Of a stretch of 64,000 bases of DNA, positions 46,261-56,094 are shown piece by piece. The notes below the pieces were generated by a model. The model searched no databases. It worked only from the letters and a program-made list of their open reading frames with translations, and was not told where the DNA came from. Origin of the DNA: Rossellomorea sp. BNER (GTDB taxonomy: Bacteria > Bacillota > Bacilli > Bacillales > Bacillaceae_B); the NCBI GenBank assembly GCA_024213275.1, contig JANAVG010000010.1, forward strand, positions 120,811 through 184,810. The letters are read 5' to 3'. The position numbers were made by a program, and so were the translations under genes. Position 1 is the stretch's first letter, and each line of letters opens with the position of its first letter.

Positions 46261-46292
46261 AAGAAAAGACGTATGAATTTGCACACGTCTAT
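46261..46292 (-). terminator. Possible terminator
   Basis: AGACGT and ACGTCT arms around a 12-base loop, with TTTTCTT following on the minus strand. It lies downstream of the dehydrogenase gene and repeat copy G. Elsewhere in the gap 45993-46440 nothing is recognised. Confidence 0.45.
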
Positions 46293-46440
46293 CTCTTTAT
46301 TTTTCAAGATTTTTTGTTGTTTCTACAATGTTTGTATTATAAATATCAACATAATTAAATTGGGCAATATCTGTTGTCCACTAACAAAGAATTTCAAATC
46401 ACTTGTCACAAACAACAACCCAATCCATTTATCGAAAAAA

Positions 46441-46568
46441 GCATAGGGCTGCCCCAAAACCAAGGTGTCAGGAACCACAACTTCAATATGTAGAAGAAAC
46501 CCTCCAGACATCTTCTATATTATGGACAATCAAAGTGGTTCCGGACCCCTTTTTGGACAGCCCCATGC
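46441..46568. repeat. Nested inverted-repeat element, copy G
   Basis: Outer arms GCATAGGGCTGCCCC and GGACAGCCCCATGC, middle arms GGTGTCAGGAACCACAA and GTGGTTCCGGACCCC, inner arms ATGTAGAAGA and TCTTCTATAT. It touches the stop codon of the dehydrogenase gene. Confidence 0.9.
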
Positions 46569-47669
46569 TTACTTTATAATAGCATTTGTTTTTAATTCGA
46601 CTACACTCTCTAGATTCTTTAGAGCCTTAATAACTCTGCCTTCATCAATTTTTTCATCCACTAATTGTAATGAATCATTATTAACTGCATGGTTTGCCAA
46701 TTGATGTATATCCATTTCATTAGAAAACCCAATTTCTTTTAATGATATCGGCAGCGACAGCTCTTCAAAAAATGGAAGTAACCTTTCGATTTCTGACCAA
46801 TTCTCTTCAATTGCTAGTTGAACAAGAATGCCATAAGCTACTTTTTCTCCATGTAACAAATGATGGGTAAAAGGAAATTCCGTCAAAGCATTATGAATGG
46901 CGTGGGCACCTGAAACGCGTCCATAGTCGTCTCCAAATCCTCCAACCATTCCACCTAGCATAATATTAGCTTCAATTACTGAGATAAAATGAGAAGTTAA
47001 CTTCCTATTTTTCATATCACTTAGACTTTCATATCCTTTTTCAAGTAGAAGATCTCTGCCAAGTCGTGCAGAATGGTGGGCAATTAATAGTGGGACAGGT
47101 GGTTCACTTAGTTTACGAATGATCACATCTGCTTCATACCATTTGGCAATTGTATCTGCTATACCAGCTTTCAAATATTTAATAGGTGATGATAAGATTA
47201 CTTCAGGCTCTACTAGAACAATATCAGTACTTTGGGGATACACTTCATAGTAAAGGAATTTTCCCTCTTTACTATAAATAACACTAAGGGGTGTCCATGC
47301 GGCACATGTAGACGCTAAGGTTGGAATCAATACTGTAGTACTTTTAACTTCATGACTAACGGCTTTGGCTAGATCTAAAATCTTTCCTCCACCAATTCCG
47401 ATGATTACATCAAAGAAACCTTGCTTATAAAACCGTGAAATCTTCCTAATTTCTTCGAGTGAGCATTCACCATTGTATTGCCATTTCTCAATCATTATTT
47501 TATTAAACTTCGGTAAATAGGCTTGAGCCGCTTCAAGTGATTTATTTCCGTGGATGATGAGGGCACGATATTTTTTTCGTTTAATAATCAATGTTTCTAA
47601 ATCCTGCAAGATTCCTTTTCTACACTCATAGAATTGTGGTGCTCCTCTAACGGATAAATTATATTTCAT
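46569..47669 (-). CDS. Iron-containing alcohol dehydrogenase family protein (glycerol dehydrogenase-like)
   Basis: A 366-residue protein of the Fe-ADH/GldA fold: NAD-binding GIGGGKILDLAKAV (about 85), TLASTCAAWTPLSVIY, and the metal ligands in KAGIADTIAKWYE (aspartate), SGAHAIHNALTEF (histidine) and HHLLHGEKVAYGILVQ (histidine). It should be an NAD(P)-dependent dehydrogenase. The ATG at 47669 lies 8 bases after GAAGGGAGA. It lies between repeat copies G and H and downstream of metNPQ, but a link with methionine transport is not shown. Substrate unknown. Confidence 0.85.
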   Translation of the reverse strand: MKYNLSVRGAPQFYECRKGILQDLETLIIKRKKYRALIIHGNKSLEAAQAYLPKFNKIMIEKWQYNGECSLEEIRKISRFYKQGFFDVIIGIGGGKILDLAKAVSHEVKSTTVLIPTLASTCAAWTPLSVIYSKEGKFLYYEVYPQSTDIVLVEPEVILSSPIKYLKAGIADTIAKWYEADVIIRKLSEPPVPLLIAHHSARLGRDLLLEKGYESLSDMKNRKLTSHFISVIEANIMLGGMVGGFGDDYGRVSGAHAIHNALTEFPFTHHLLHGEKVAYGILVQLAIEENWSEIERLLPFFEELSLPISLKEIGFSNEMDIHQLANHAVNNDSLQLVDEKIDEGRVIKALKNLESVVELKTNAIIK

Positions 47670-47700
47670 AATCATTCTCCCTTCCTTCATTTATAAAAAG

Positions 47701-47808
47701 AATTTAGAGGCTATCCCAAACCCAATGCCAGGAACCACACGATCAAAACATCTTCTATATATGGACAAGCATGGTGGTTCCAAACCCTTTTGGGACAGCC
47801 TCTAAATT
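47701..47808. repeat. Nested inverted-repeat element, copy H
   Basis: Outer arms AATTTAGAGGCTATCCC and GGGACAGCCTCTAAATT, middle ATGCCAGGAACCAC and GTGGTTCCAAACC; the inner arm pair is shortened. It occupies the whole gap between metQ and the dehydrogenase gene. Confidence 0.88.
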
Positions 47809-47811
47809 GTA

Positions 47812-48633
47812 TTACTTTTCTTTCATCCACTTTGGTTTTCCAAACCCTTTAAATTCGTCATCGATGACTTTTTCAAATTCCTTTGATTCCACGACTGCTT
47901 TCAATTCTTTAGCAAAAGTTGAGTCTTCATTCTTGGTGTCTACTACTACACGATTCCGATAATCATCAGGCATATCCTCTAGCTGGATAGCTTTTAATAA
48001 ATCCATGCCAGCTGCCAGTGCATAGTTACCAGGTACGGCAGACAGATCTACACTTTCAACAGCCCTTGGTAATTGAGCAGCTTCAATAGGTTCGAATTGA
48101 AGATTTAATTTATTGTCCTGTATATCCTTTTCAGATACAGTTAATGGATTAGCTTCAGGATTCAAAGTAATTAATTTCGCATCTTCTAAAATTTGAAAAG
48201 CTCTCGCAGCATTTGTAGGATCATTCGGAATCGCAATTTGACTTCCTTCTTTAATCTCTTCTATTGAACTGAATTTCTTTGAATAGATTCCCATCGGAGC
48301 TGTTGGGACGATAATAACTTGAGATAAATCAATGTTATGTTCTTTTGCGAAAGTTTCCATATAGATTTTATGTTGGAACAGGTTCGCATCTAAATCTCCT
48401 TGTGATAAAGCAATATTTGGCTGAATATAGTCACTAAATTCTTTTACTTCAATCGTATACCCTTTTTCCTCCATAAGAGGTTTGATAGCTTTTGTCACCA
48501 TATCGCTATATGGACCTGAAGTCGCCCCAATCACTAATTCTTTTTTATCTTCAGAGCTTGCACCGCTATTACCACATGCCCCCAATACTCCAATGGTTAA
48601 TATTAATAATGATACATAAATCCATTTTTTCAT
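47812..48633 (-). CDS. metQ: Methionine ABC transporter substrate-binding lipoprotein
   Basis: A 273-residue NlpA-family lipoprotein: signal peptide with lipobox LGAC (cysteine about 20), then LVIGATSGPYSD, NLFQHKIYMETF and the binding-site stretch AIPNDPTNAARA. It captures methionine outside the membrane for MetNP. ATG follows TTTAGGGGG. It is the third gene of metN-metP-metQ, which is under a SAM riboswitch. Confidence 0.94.
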   Translation of the reverse strand: MKKWIYVSLLILTIGVLGACGNSGASSEDKKELVIGATSGPYSDMVTKAIKPLMEEKGYTIEVKEFSDYIQPNIALSQGDLDANLFQHKIYMETFAKEHNIDLSQVIIVPTAPMGIYSKKFSSIEEIKEGSQIAIPNDPTNAARAFQILEDAKLITLNPEANPLTVSEKDIQDNKLNLQFEPIEAAQLPRAVESVDLSAVPGNYALAAGMDLLKAIQLEDMPDDYRNRVVVDTKNEDSTFAKELKAVVESKEFEKVIDDEFKGFGKPKWMKEK

Positions 48634-48652
48634 TCTTTTTTCCCCCTAAAGC

Positions 48653-49321
48653 TTAAGATTTTTTATCTACTAATTTTGAAATTTGATCTCCTGAAAATTG
48701 AATCAGCTGTACAAGGCAAATGAGTACAATTATTGTTGTAAGCATCACCGTATTATCATAACGATAATATCCAAAGCGAATAGCTAAATCTCCTATTCCG
48801 CCTCCACCAACAATCCCGGCCATTGCTGAATAGGCAACGAGACTAATAGTGGTAATGGTCACGCCTTGAACAATACCTGGTCTCGCTTCCGGAATCAGAA
48901 CGTCTTTAATTATCATCCATGGTGAAGCTCCTACTGCTACCGAAGCCTCAACGACACCCTTATCAATTTCCCTTAGTGATGTTTCTACCATTCTCGCAAA
49001 AAACGGAATCGCTGCAACGGATAGTGATACAGAGGCTGCAGTAGGTCCAATGGTTGTACCAGTAATTAGTTTTGTTAATGGTAACAGAGCGACCAATAAG
49101 ATAATAAACGGAATAGACCGAACCATATTAACGACAAATGCAACAGATTCTTTCACCCATTTATTTTGTAAAAATAATCCTTTATCAGTTACAAATAATA
49201 AAATTCCGAGGGGTAATCCTACAACCAGAGCAACGAATAATGAAATACCGACCATATACAACGTTTCAAAAAAAGCCTTATTTAATTCAGGAAGGATCGT
49301 TATTATCGATTCAGGCAACAC
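48653..49321 (-). CDS. metP: Methionine ABC transporter permease
   Basis: A 222-residue membrane protein with five or six segments and the EAA loop EASVAVGASPWMIIKDVLIPEA (about 130-150) of MetI-type permeases. The start is a TTG at 49321 with GAAAGGTG upstream, overlapping the metN stop by 11 bp. It forms the channel of the D/L-methionine importer with MetN and MetQ. Confidence 0.94.
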   Translation of the reverse strand: MLPESIITILPELNKAFFETLYMVGISLFVALVVGLPLGILLFVTDKGLFLQNKWVKESVAFVVNMVRSIPFIILLVALLPLTKLITGTTIGPTAASVSLSVAAIPFFARMVETSLREIDKGVVEASVAVGASPWMIIKDVLIPEARPGIVQGVTITTISLVAYSAMAGIVGGGGIGDLAIRFGYYRYDNTVMLTTIIVLICLVQLIQFSGDQISKLVDKKS

Positions 49322-50324
49322 CTTTCAACACCTCCAAACTTTGTGTACGTACTTTAATAAATTCAATGGCTGCTTTGATTTCAGAAGGTTCTCCGGTAAT
49401 CTCCATTACGAAAATCCCTAGTGGAATATCCTGTATGTACTCAATCTTGCCATGCAGAATATTTCCTTTCACTTTAAATTTTTGAAAAACGTCAGAGACA
49501 ACCGATTCCTCGGCAATTGAACCCCTGAATTGAATTTTAATAATTTCACCCTCTCTTCTTTCTAGTACATTTTTAGGGATATCGAACCTTAGAACCGTTT
49601 CTATAAATCTCTTTGTTAATGGTTGTTTTGGTGCAGAGAAGATATCGTAGACGGATCCATCCTCTACTACTCTTCCATCTTGCATTACTGCCATTCGGTC
49701 GCAGATCTCTTTCACAACCTCCATCTCATGTGTTATTAAGACAATCGTCAAATCTAGTTTTTGATTTATTTCCTTAAGCAGTTGAAGAATGGTTTTTGTT
49801 GTGCTCGGGTCTAAAGCAGAAGTTGCTTCATCACATAGAAGTACTGTTGGATTATTCGCAAGTGCTCTTGCAATCCCTACTCTTTGTTTCTGTCCCCCAC
49901 TAAGCTGTGAAGGGTAATCATTCTTTTTATCTAATAATCCGACTAGCTGAAGTAATTCTTCCACCCTATTGTTGATTTTTGTTTTACTCACCCCTGCTGC
50001 CTTTAAGGAAAAAGCGACATTTTCCGCTACAGTCTTAGAGGAGACTAGATGAAAGTGCTGAAAGATCATTCCTATTTTTTGCCTAGCTTTTCTAAGCTCT
50101 TTCGGTTTTAATGAAGTGAGTTCTATCCCGTCCATTAACACTTTTCCTGATGTTGGTTTTTCGAGTAGGTTCATGCATCTCAGCAATGAACTTTTACCAG
50201 CGCCACTATAACCAACGATGCCAAATATTTCTCCTTTTTTTATTGATAGGGATACGTCATTGACTGCACGGATGGTCGTCTTTTTACCCTTATATTCCTT
50301 TGTTAACTGTTGGATTTCTATCAA
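49311..50324 (-). CDS. metN: Methionine ABC transporter ATP-binding protein
   Basis: A 337-residue ATPase: Walker A GYSGAGKSS (about 38), signature LSGGQKQRVGIARAL, Walker B VLLCDEATSALDP, followed by a C-terminal NIL domain (about 262-337) that binds methionine and inhibits transport. The TTG at 50324 follows AAAAGGGG; the longer frame upstream has no ribosome binding site and runs into the riboswitch terminator region. It is the first gene of metNPQ. Confidence 0.95.
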   Translation of the reverse strand: MIEIQQLTKEYKGKKTTIRAVNDVSLSIKKGEIFGIVGYSGAGKSSLLRCMNLLEKPTSGKVLMDGIELTSLKPKELRKARQKIGMIFQHFHLVSSKTVAENVAFSLKAAGVSKTKINNRVEELLQLVGLLDKKNDYPSQLSGGQKQRVGIARALANNPTVLLCDEATSALDPSTTKTILQLLKEINQKLDLTIVLITHEMEVVKEICDRMAVMQDGRVVEDGSVYDIFSAPKQPLTKRFIETVLRFDIPKNVLERREGEIIKIQFRGSIAEESVVSDVFQKFKVKGNILHGKIEYIQDIPLGIFVMEITGEPSEIKAAIEFIKVRTQSLEVLKGVA

Positions 50325-50349
50325 TTTATTGCACCCCTTTTCTTTTTTA

Positions 50350-50500
50350 TACAAAAAATACCTCTTTCATCTGAAAGAGGTACCGTCATATCTTGACTTA
50401 TCTTTCAGAATGAAATTCATTCTGCAGGAGGTAGCACCGTTCCAAATAGGAGGTTGCCGGACGTCATAGGGCCTGTTCCCTCAGTCACTCTTGATAAGTA
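50350..50500 (-). ncRNA. SAM-I (S-box) riboswitch controlling metNPQ
   Basis: On the minus strand the leader begins CTTATCAAGAGTGACTGAGG, contains the core GTCCGGCAACC and the AACGGTGCTACCTCC segment, and ends in a hairpin CCTCTTTCAGATGAAAGAGG followed by TATTTTTT (50350-50382). This is the complete S-box with terminator: SAM binding stops transcription before metN. Confidence 0.93.
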
Positions 50501-50524
50501 GTATTAAATTTTTTTGTTATATGA

Positions 50525-50553
50525 ATATTATATGTAAGACAATCGAGTGTCAA
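50525..50553 (-). promoter_or_regulatory. Sigma-A promoter of the metNPQ leader
   Basis: TTGACA (50548-50553) and TAATAT (50525-50530) on the minus strand, 17 bases apart, about 25 bp upstream of the S-box aptamer. Confidence 0.75.
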
Positions 50554-50635
50554 TAAGGTTTTTTTTATCCTAACTAAAGATAGCGCTTACAACCCTTTTG
50601 TATCAAGGCTATAATTTTTTGAATTTTTTTAATAA

Positions 50636-50687
50636 AAGATGCCTGTTCTTCGTTATTTGACATTACTATAACGGAGATCAGGCACCT
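50636..50687 (-). terminator. Terminator of the met operon
   Basis: GTGCCTGATCTCCGTTAT and ATAACGAAGAACAGGCA (minus strand) pair with a few mismatches, followed by TCTTTTATT. It lies 110 bp beyond the metH stop. The remaining sequence to 50798 is AT-rich with nothing recognised. Confidence 0.7.
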
Positions 50688-50798
50688 TTCTTGTGTATAT
50701 TTGATAAATAGAAGAACAAATTATCTACTTTTAATGAACGATATCCAACTGTTATTTATAATAAAAATATTCGATATTAAGTAATCACTTATATTAAA

Positions 50799-53700
50799 TC
50801 AAAGCACATTAAAATATCTTGCCTCTGGATGTGCGAAAACCATCGCTGTTACAGAGGCCTCAGGTTCCATCATGAACCCATCAGTTAATTCAATTCCGAT
50901 TTTCTCTGGTTGTAAGAGTTTAAACAATTTCTCCTGATCTTCCAGTTCAGGACACGCTGGGTAACCGAAGGAAAAACGCTGTCCCTTATATTTTGTTCTG
51001 AAACGATCTTGCATGGTGAATTCAATTGGGTCAGGAAAGCCCCACCAACTTCTCATAACCTCATGTACCCTCTCCGCTAAACCTTCTGCCGTTTCTAAGG
51101 CAAGGGCCTGTATTGCATGGCTTTCTAAAAAGCTTCCCTTTGCTTTTAACTCCTTTGCCCATTCTCTAATCTTTTGACCAGCAGTGACAGCAAAGAATCC
51201 GACATAATCCATTTCACCGCTATCCACTGAACGGAGGTAATCTGCTAAACATAAATAAGGACTTTTAGCCTGTCTAGGGAAATGAAAGCGCTCGATTTCT
51301 TTTGAAAAATCATTTGGGTGATATATAATGACATCGTCCCCATCAGACTGTGCAGGAAAAAACTGATAGAGTGCAGATGCTTGAAGGATTCCCTCTCGTT
51401 TTGATTTTTGGAACAATTTATCAATAGTTTGTTTTAATCCAATTGTTCTCTTGTCACCCTCAGCAAGTAACCTCGAAATTTTTCCTTTAATCCCAAGGTG
51501 ATGCCCTAGTAGCATTTGTAGATTAATATACGGTTCAATATGATCTACTGAATACCCCTTAATAATATGACTTTCTAAATCAGGTGGAGTAAACACTTGG
51601 ACATCTGTTGCAACTGATGAACGAACTTTAGTCGCAACCGCAGTACTATTTGAATTCACAGTTAGAACATCCGCATCTTTTGATTCACTAAGCGTTTGTC
51701 TGCTTTCCTCTTCCCACTGAAGCCTCGTTTCTTTATTTTGAATTCCATTCATGATGCTTAACCCATCCATTGCATCTTTCGCATAAAGAACAAGTCCCTC
51801 ATATTCACGAGCAATTTTACCAGATGTAAATTTCCTTGTAAGAGCCGCTCCGCCGACAACAAGAGGAACATGAATGTCTGATTGTTTTAAATCCTGAGCC
51901 GTAATAACCATCTGTTGTGCTGACTTTACAAGTAATCCAGATAATCCAACAATATCAGGTGATTCTTTTCGAATGATTTCTATTAATTGTTGTGGATTCA
52001 CTTTTATTCCCAAGTCAATTACATCGTAGCCGTTATTACTTAAAATGATATCGACTAGATTTTTTCCAATATCATGAACATCACCCTTGACCGTTGCAAG
52101 GATGATTTTTCCTTTTGTTGATGATGTTTGCGTTTGCTCCATATGTGGTTCTAAATAGGCTACAGATGCTTTCATAACTTCTGCACTCTGTAGAACCTCT
52201 GCGACTATTAGTTGATTATCATTGAAGAGGCGACCAACTTCAGTCATTCCATCCATGAGCGGTCCATTAATAATCGCTAACGGACTCTCGTATTCTTTTA
52301 AAGCAATATCTAGGTCCTTAATCAACCCTTCCTTTGTACCTTCTACAATATAGTGTCCTAGGCGTTCTGATAGTGTCATAGTATTCACTGGGACTTTAAC
52401 CTCTTTTTTCTTTCCTCGATAAAAGTCCGTGAATTTCGCTAAGGTTTCATCAGTCGTTTGGAATAACAGTGACTCTGCTAAAGCAACTTCTTCTTCTGAA
52501 ATGGAAGCAAACCTTTCAAGCTTTTCCGTATTTACAATTGCATAGTCGAGACCCGCTTTTGTGCAATGGTATAAATAAACAGCATTTAAAATCTCTCTTC
52601 CAACTGGCGGAAGTCCAAACGAAACATTACTAATTCCTAAAATATGTGGACATTCAGGCAACTCTTTTTTTATCCTCTTTATCCCTTCAATGGTAGCTTG
52701 TGCAGAGCCAATATATTGTTGATCTCCCGTACCGACCGGAAATACAAGCGGATCAAAAATAATATCTTCTGATGGAATTCGATATTTTTCCGTAAGTAGT
52801 TTATGAGACCTGAGGGCAATTTCTACTTTTCGATCGGCAGTAACTCCCATTCCCTGTTCATCAATTGTTCCCACTACAACTGCTGCCCCATATTGTTTCA
52901 ATAAATGAACGACTTTCTCAAATCGTTCTTCTCCATCTTCTAAATTAATAGAATTGATAATCACTTTTCCTTGAGAGAATTTCAAGGCTTTTTCTAAAAC
53001 CTCTTCATCCGTTGAATCAATGACAAGCGGCACCTTTACTTTGTTTACAACCTGCTGAATGAAAGCATTCATGTCTTCCACTTCATCTCGATCTGGATCC
53101 GCAAGACAAATATCTATTACTTGTGCACCATTTTTCACTTGTGCTCTTGCTATCTCAGATGCTTCTTCGATTTTACCTTCAGCTATTAATCTTTTAAACT
53201 TGCGAGATCCAATTACATTTGTCCGTTCCCCAACTAAAATCGGTCTCCTGTCTGCATCTTCGTACACAAAAGGTTCAATACCTGAAACGGCGTGTGGGTG
53301 GGAAAGTTTAGGAATACGAGGTCCAAAACCTCTAACAATATCGGCAATCGCTCGAATGTGATCTGGTGTTGTCCCACAGCATCCTCCTACAAGATTCAAC
53401 CAGCCTTTTTCAACAAATCCACTCATCTTCATACTTAGTGACTTAGGTGTTTCGTTATAGTTTCCCTCTTCATCAGGAAGTCCTGCATTAGGGTAACAAC
53501 TAACATAAGTAGTGGCTAAATCTGAAAGGGATCGAATATGATCGCGCATAAACTCAGGACCTGTTGCACAGTTTAACCCCACTACTAATGGATTTAAATG
53601 CTCAAGTGATAAATAAAAGGCTTCAATATTTTGACCCGCCAGTGTTGTTCCCATTGGTTCAATGGTTCCAGATAGAAGAATGGGTATTTCAAAACCAGCT

Positions 53701-54248
53701 TTTTTAAAAGCGGCACGAATTCCAAGATTTGCTGCTTTTACATTTAAGGCATCTTGACTCGTTTCAAGAAGAAGTACATCCACACCTCCTGCAAGCAGCC
53801 CTTCTGCCTGCACACGATAATTATCCGCTAATTCATCAAATTCTACACCGCCTGTAACAGATAATGTCTTCGTAGTAGGTCCCATTGATCCTGCAACAAA
53901 ACGCGGCCAATCAGTACTTGAAAGTTCCCCAACTGCTTTTCTAGCAATTTCCGCTGCTACTTTATTTATTTCATATGCCTTTTCTCCTAGATCATATTCA
54001 TCTAAAACAATAGGAGTAGCACCGAACGTGTTTGTTTCAATCACATCTGCCCCAGCTTTCAAATATTCTAAATGAATGTTATAAATGACTTCTGGAGCTG
54101 TCAAAACTAGGTGTTCGTTACAGCCTTCGAACTCTTCACCCCCAAAATCATCGAAAGTCAAATTTGCTTGTTGAAGCATCGTTCCCATTGCTCCATCGAG
54201 TACGATAATTTTCTTCTTTAATTGCTCTTCAAATAATGTGATGGCCAT
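50799..54248 (-). CDS. metH: Cobalamin-dependent methionine synthase
   Basis: A 1149-residue enzyme with four modules: homocysteine-binding (about 1-310, zinc cysteines in GLNCATG and GGCCGTTPDH), pterin-binding (about 330-600), cobalamin-binding (about 640-870, the DVHDIG motif whose histidine ligates cobalt) and the activation domain (about 900-1149, using SAM and flavodoxin). It methylates homocysteine with methyl-tetrahydrofolate. The ATG at 54248 follows GAGAGGAAGG; a GTG six codons earlier lies before that site. It is the last gene of metI-metC-yitJ-metH and overlaps yitJ by 20 bp. Its use implies a vitamin B12 supply. Confidence 0.95.
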   Translation of the reverse strand: MAITLFEEQLKKKIIVLDGAMGTMLQQANLTFDDFGGEEFEGCNEHLVLTAPEVIYNIHLEYLKAGADVIETNTFGATPIVLDEYDLGEKAYEINKVAAEIARKAVGELSSTDWPRFVAGSMGPTTKTLSVTGGVEFDELADNYRVQAEGLLAGGVDVLLLETSQDALNVKAANLGIRAAFKKAGFEIPILLSGTIEPMGTTLAGQNIEAFYLSLEHLNPLVVGLNCATGPEFMRDHIRSLSDLATTYVSCYPNAGLPDEEGNYNETPKSLSMKMSGFVEKGWLNLVGGCCGTTPDHIRAIADIVRGFGPRIPKLSHPHAVSGIEPFVYEDADRRPILVGERTNVIGSRKFKRLIAEGKIEEASEIARAQVKNGAQVIDICLADPDRDEVEDMNAFIQQVVNKVKVPLVIDSTDEEVLEKALKFSQGKVIINSINLEDGEERFEKVVHLLKQYGAAVVVGTIDEQGMGVTADRKVEIALRSHKLLTEKYRIPSEDIIFDPLVFPVGTGDQQYIGSAQATIEGIKRIKKELPECPHILGISNVSFGLPPVGREILNAVYLYHCTKAGLDYAIVNTEKLERFASISEEEVALAESLLFQTTDETLAKFTDFYRGKKKEVKVPVNTMTLSERLGHYIVEGTKEGLIKDLDIALKEYESPLAIINGPLMDGMTEVGRLFNDNQLIVAEVLQSAEVMKASVAYLEPHMEQTQTSSTKGKIILATVKGDVHDIGKNLVDIILSNNGYDVIDLGIKVNPQQLIEIIRKESPDIVGLSGLLVKSAQQMVITAQDLKQSDIHVPLVVGGAALTRKFTSGKIAREYEGLVLYAKDAMDGLSIMNGIQNKETRLQWEEESRQTLSESKDADVLTVNSNSTAVATKVRSSVATDVQVFTPPDLESHIIKGYSVDHIEPYINLQMLLGHHLGIKGKISRLLAEGDKRTIGLKQTIDKLFQKSKREGILQASALYQFFPAQSDGDDVIIYHPNDFSKEIERFHFPRQAKSPYLCLADYLRSVDSGEMDYVGFFAVTAGQKIREWAKELKAKGSFLESHAIQALALETAEGLAERVHEVMRSWWGFPDPIEFTMQDRFRTKYKGQRFSFGYPACPELEDQEKLFKLLQPEKIGIELTDGFMMEPEASVTAMVFAHPEARYFNVL

Positions 54249-56079
54249 AAGGAACCTTCCTCTCACTGTTGTTCTTTTCGTTTAGGTGATGAATTAATTC
54301 AATACTCATATCATAACGAACAAAAGGCGTCACAATGTATATTCCGTTAAAAAGCTTGACAGCAGTGTCCAACAATGATTTTGCTATGCTCATTCCTATT
54401 TCTCTTGCTTTAATTTGATCATTCCCAGCCTCAGTCATTCTTTTCCTCGTATTTAATGGAACATTTATTCCTGGTACCTCGTGATGTAGAAATTCTGCAT
54501 TTTTTGAACTAATCAATGGCATAATTCCAATGAAAATAGGAACGGAAAGATGTTTAGTAGATTCATGGATTTCATACAATTCTTCAATACCGAAAATCGG
54601 CTGTGAAATAAAGTAATCTGCCCCCGCATTGATTTTTTTCTCTAATCGTTTGACAGACGCGTCGAGATGACGAAAGTTCGGGTTAAAGGCGGCTCCGACG
54701 GAAAATTGGGTTTTTTCACGTAACGATTTTCCTGAAAACGAGATTCCTTCATTGTTTTGTTTTATTAACTGAATAAGCTCCAAGGATGATAAATCGTACA
54801 CAGAAGCTGCACCTGGGAAATCACCTATTTTAGCTGGATCCCCCGTAATGGCTAAGATATTATGAATCCCTAATGTGTGTAGCCCCATCAAATGGGATTG
54901 AAGTCCGATAAGGTTCCGATCACGGCATGTAATATGTACCAATGGAGTCAAGTCAAATTTTGATTGTACAAGACTACCGATAGCATCATTACTTATTCTC
55001 GGAGATGCAAGTGGATTATCTGCCAGTGTTAACGCATCTACTCCCGCTTCTTTTAACGCTTCCGCTCCTTGAAAAAATAGAGCAGTGTCTAAATGCTTAG
55101 GAGGATCTAGCTCCACAATGACCGTTTTTCTCTCCTTCACTTGATGATGTAAAAGCTTTTCAATTGTTGGTGTAGAAGCAAGTTCGATTTCTTTTTTTAT
55201 TTTAACTTGTTTTTCCTTTACAGGTTTCAAGGCTTTTATTTTCTTTGCCACAGAACGAATATGTTCAGGAGTGGTTCCGCAGCACCCACCTATAATTCGC
55301 GCACCTTGTAAACGCAGTTCTTTTGCAATATCACCAAAGTAATCCGGTTCAGCAGAATAATAGAACCTGCCTTCTTCATAATTCGGTAAACTGGCATTAG
55401 GATACACAGAAAGGTATGAAGTGTTCGGTAAAGGTACCTCTTCTAATGAAGAGAGCATATGAAACGGTCCCATCCGACAGTTCAGTCCGACTACATCCGC
55501 ACCAAGAATTTCTAGTTGTTTCAGAGCGTCCTTCAATTTAATTCCATTTTGTAGAACACCTGGTTCATGTAGAGATACCTGTGCAATAACAGGGACATTG
55601 GTTTCACGTTTAGCAATGGCCAAAACCGTTTTAAGCTCTTGCAAATCATAATAGGTTTCTAATAATATTCCATCTACTCCTTCTAGTAGTAGACAATATA
55701 GTTGTTCTCTAAAACTTCTTTTGACTTCTTCAATCGATATATTTTGCTTTATTGCACGAATTCCACCGATGGTTCCAAGAATATAAGCATTGCTTTGTGA
55801 AGCTTTCTTAGCTAAACGTACGGCTTCTGTATTAATTTCTTTTACAGAGTCTTCAAGTCCATAACGGGATAGCTTTTCATAATTTGCACCATAGGTATTC
55901 GTTTGTATAATATCGGCTCCAGCTGCAATATACTCTTTATGAACTTTTATCACTTCGTCAGGGTGCGATAGGTTCAGCTCTTCAAAGCAGCGATCTACTC
56001 CATATGAATATAATAAAGTTCCGATAGCACCATCTGCGATTAAAATTTCGTCTTTTAGTGCTTCTATTAACGTTTTCAT
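54229..56079 (-). CDS. yitJ: Bifunctional homocysteine S-methyltransferase/methylenetetrahydrofolate reductase
   Basis: A 616-residue fusion: homocysteine-binding domain (about 1-295; zinc cysteines in GLNCRMG and GGCCGTTPEH), then a methylenetetrahydrofolate reductase domain (about 310-600; VIVELDPPKHLD, ITGDPAKIGDFPGA). The reductase half makes methyl-tetrahydrofolate, the methyl donor for MetH next to it. ATG at 56079 follows AAAGGAGG. It matches Bacillus subtilis YitJ. It carries a second homocysteine domain besides that of MetH. Confidence 0.93.
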   Translation of the reverse strand: MKTLIEALKDEILIADGAIGTLLYSYGVDRCFEELNLSHPDEVIKVHKEYIAAGADIIQTNTYGANYEKLSRYGLEDSVKEINTEAVRLAKKASQSNAYILGTIGGIRAIKQNISIEEVKRSFREQLYCLLLEGVDGILLETYYDLQELKTVLAIAKRETNVPVIAQVSLHEPGVLQNGIKLKDALKQLEILGADVVGLNCRMGPFHMLSSLEEVPLPNTSYLSVYPNASLPNYEEGRFYYSAEPDYFGDIAKELRLQGARIIGGCCGTTPEHIRSVAKKIKALKPVKEKQVKIKKEIELASTPTIEKLLHHQVKERKTVIVELDPPKHLDTALFFQGAEALKEAGVDALTLADNPLASPRISNDAIGSLVQSKFDLTPLVHITCRDRNLIGLQSHLMGLHTLGIHNILAITGDPAKIGDFPGAASVYDLSSLELIQLIKQNNEGISFSGKSLREKTQFSVGAAFNPNFRHLDASVKRLEKKINAGADYFISQPIFGIEELYEIHESTKHLSVPIFIGIMPLISSKNAEFLHHEVPGINVPLNTRKRMTEAGNDQIKAREIGMSIAKSLLDTAVKLFNGIYIVTPFVRYDMSIELIHHLNEKNNSERKVPYGHHII

Positions 56080-56094
56080 GTACCTTTACCTCCT

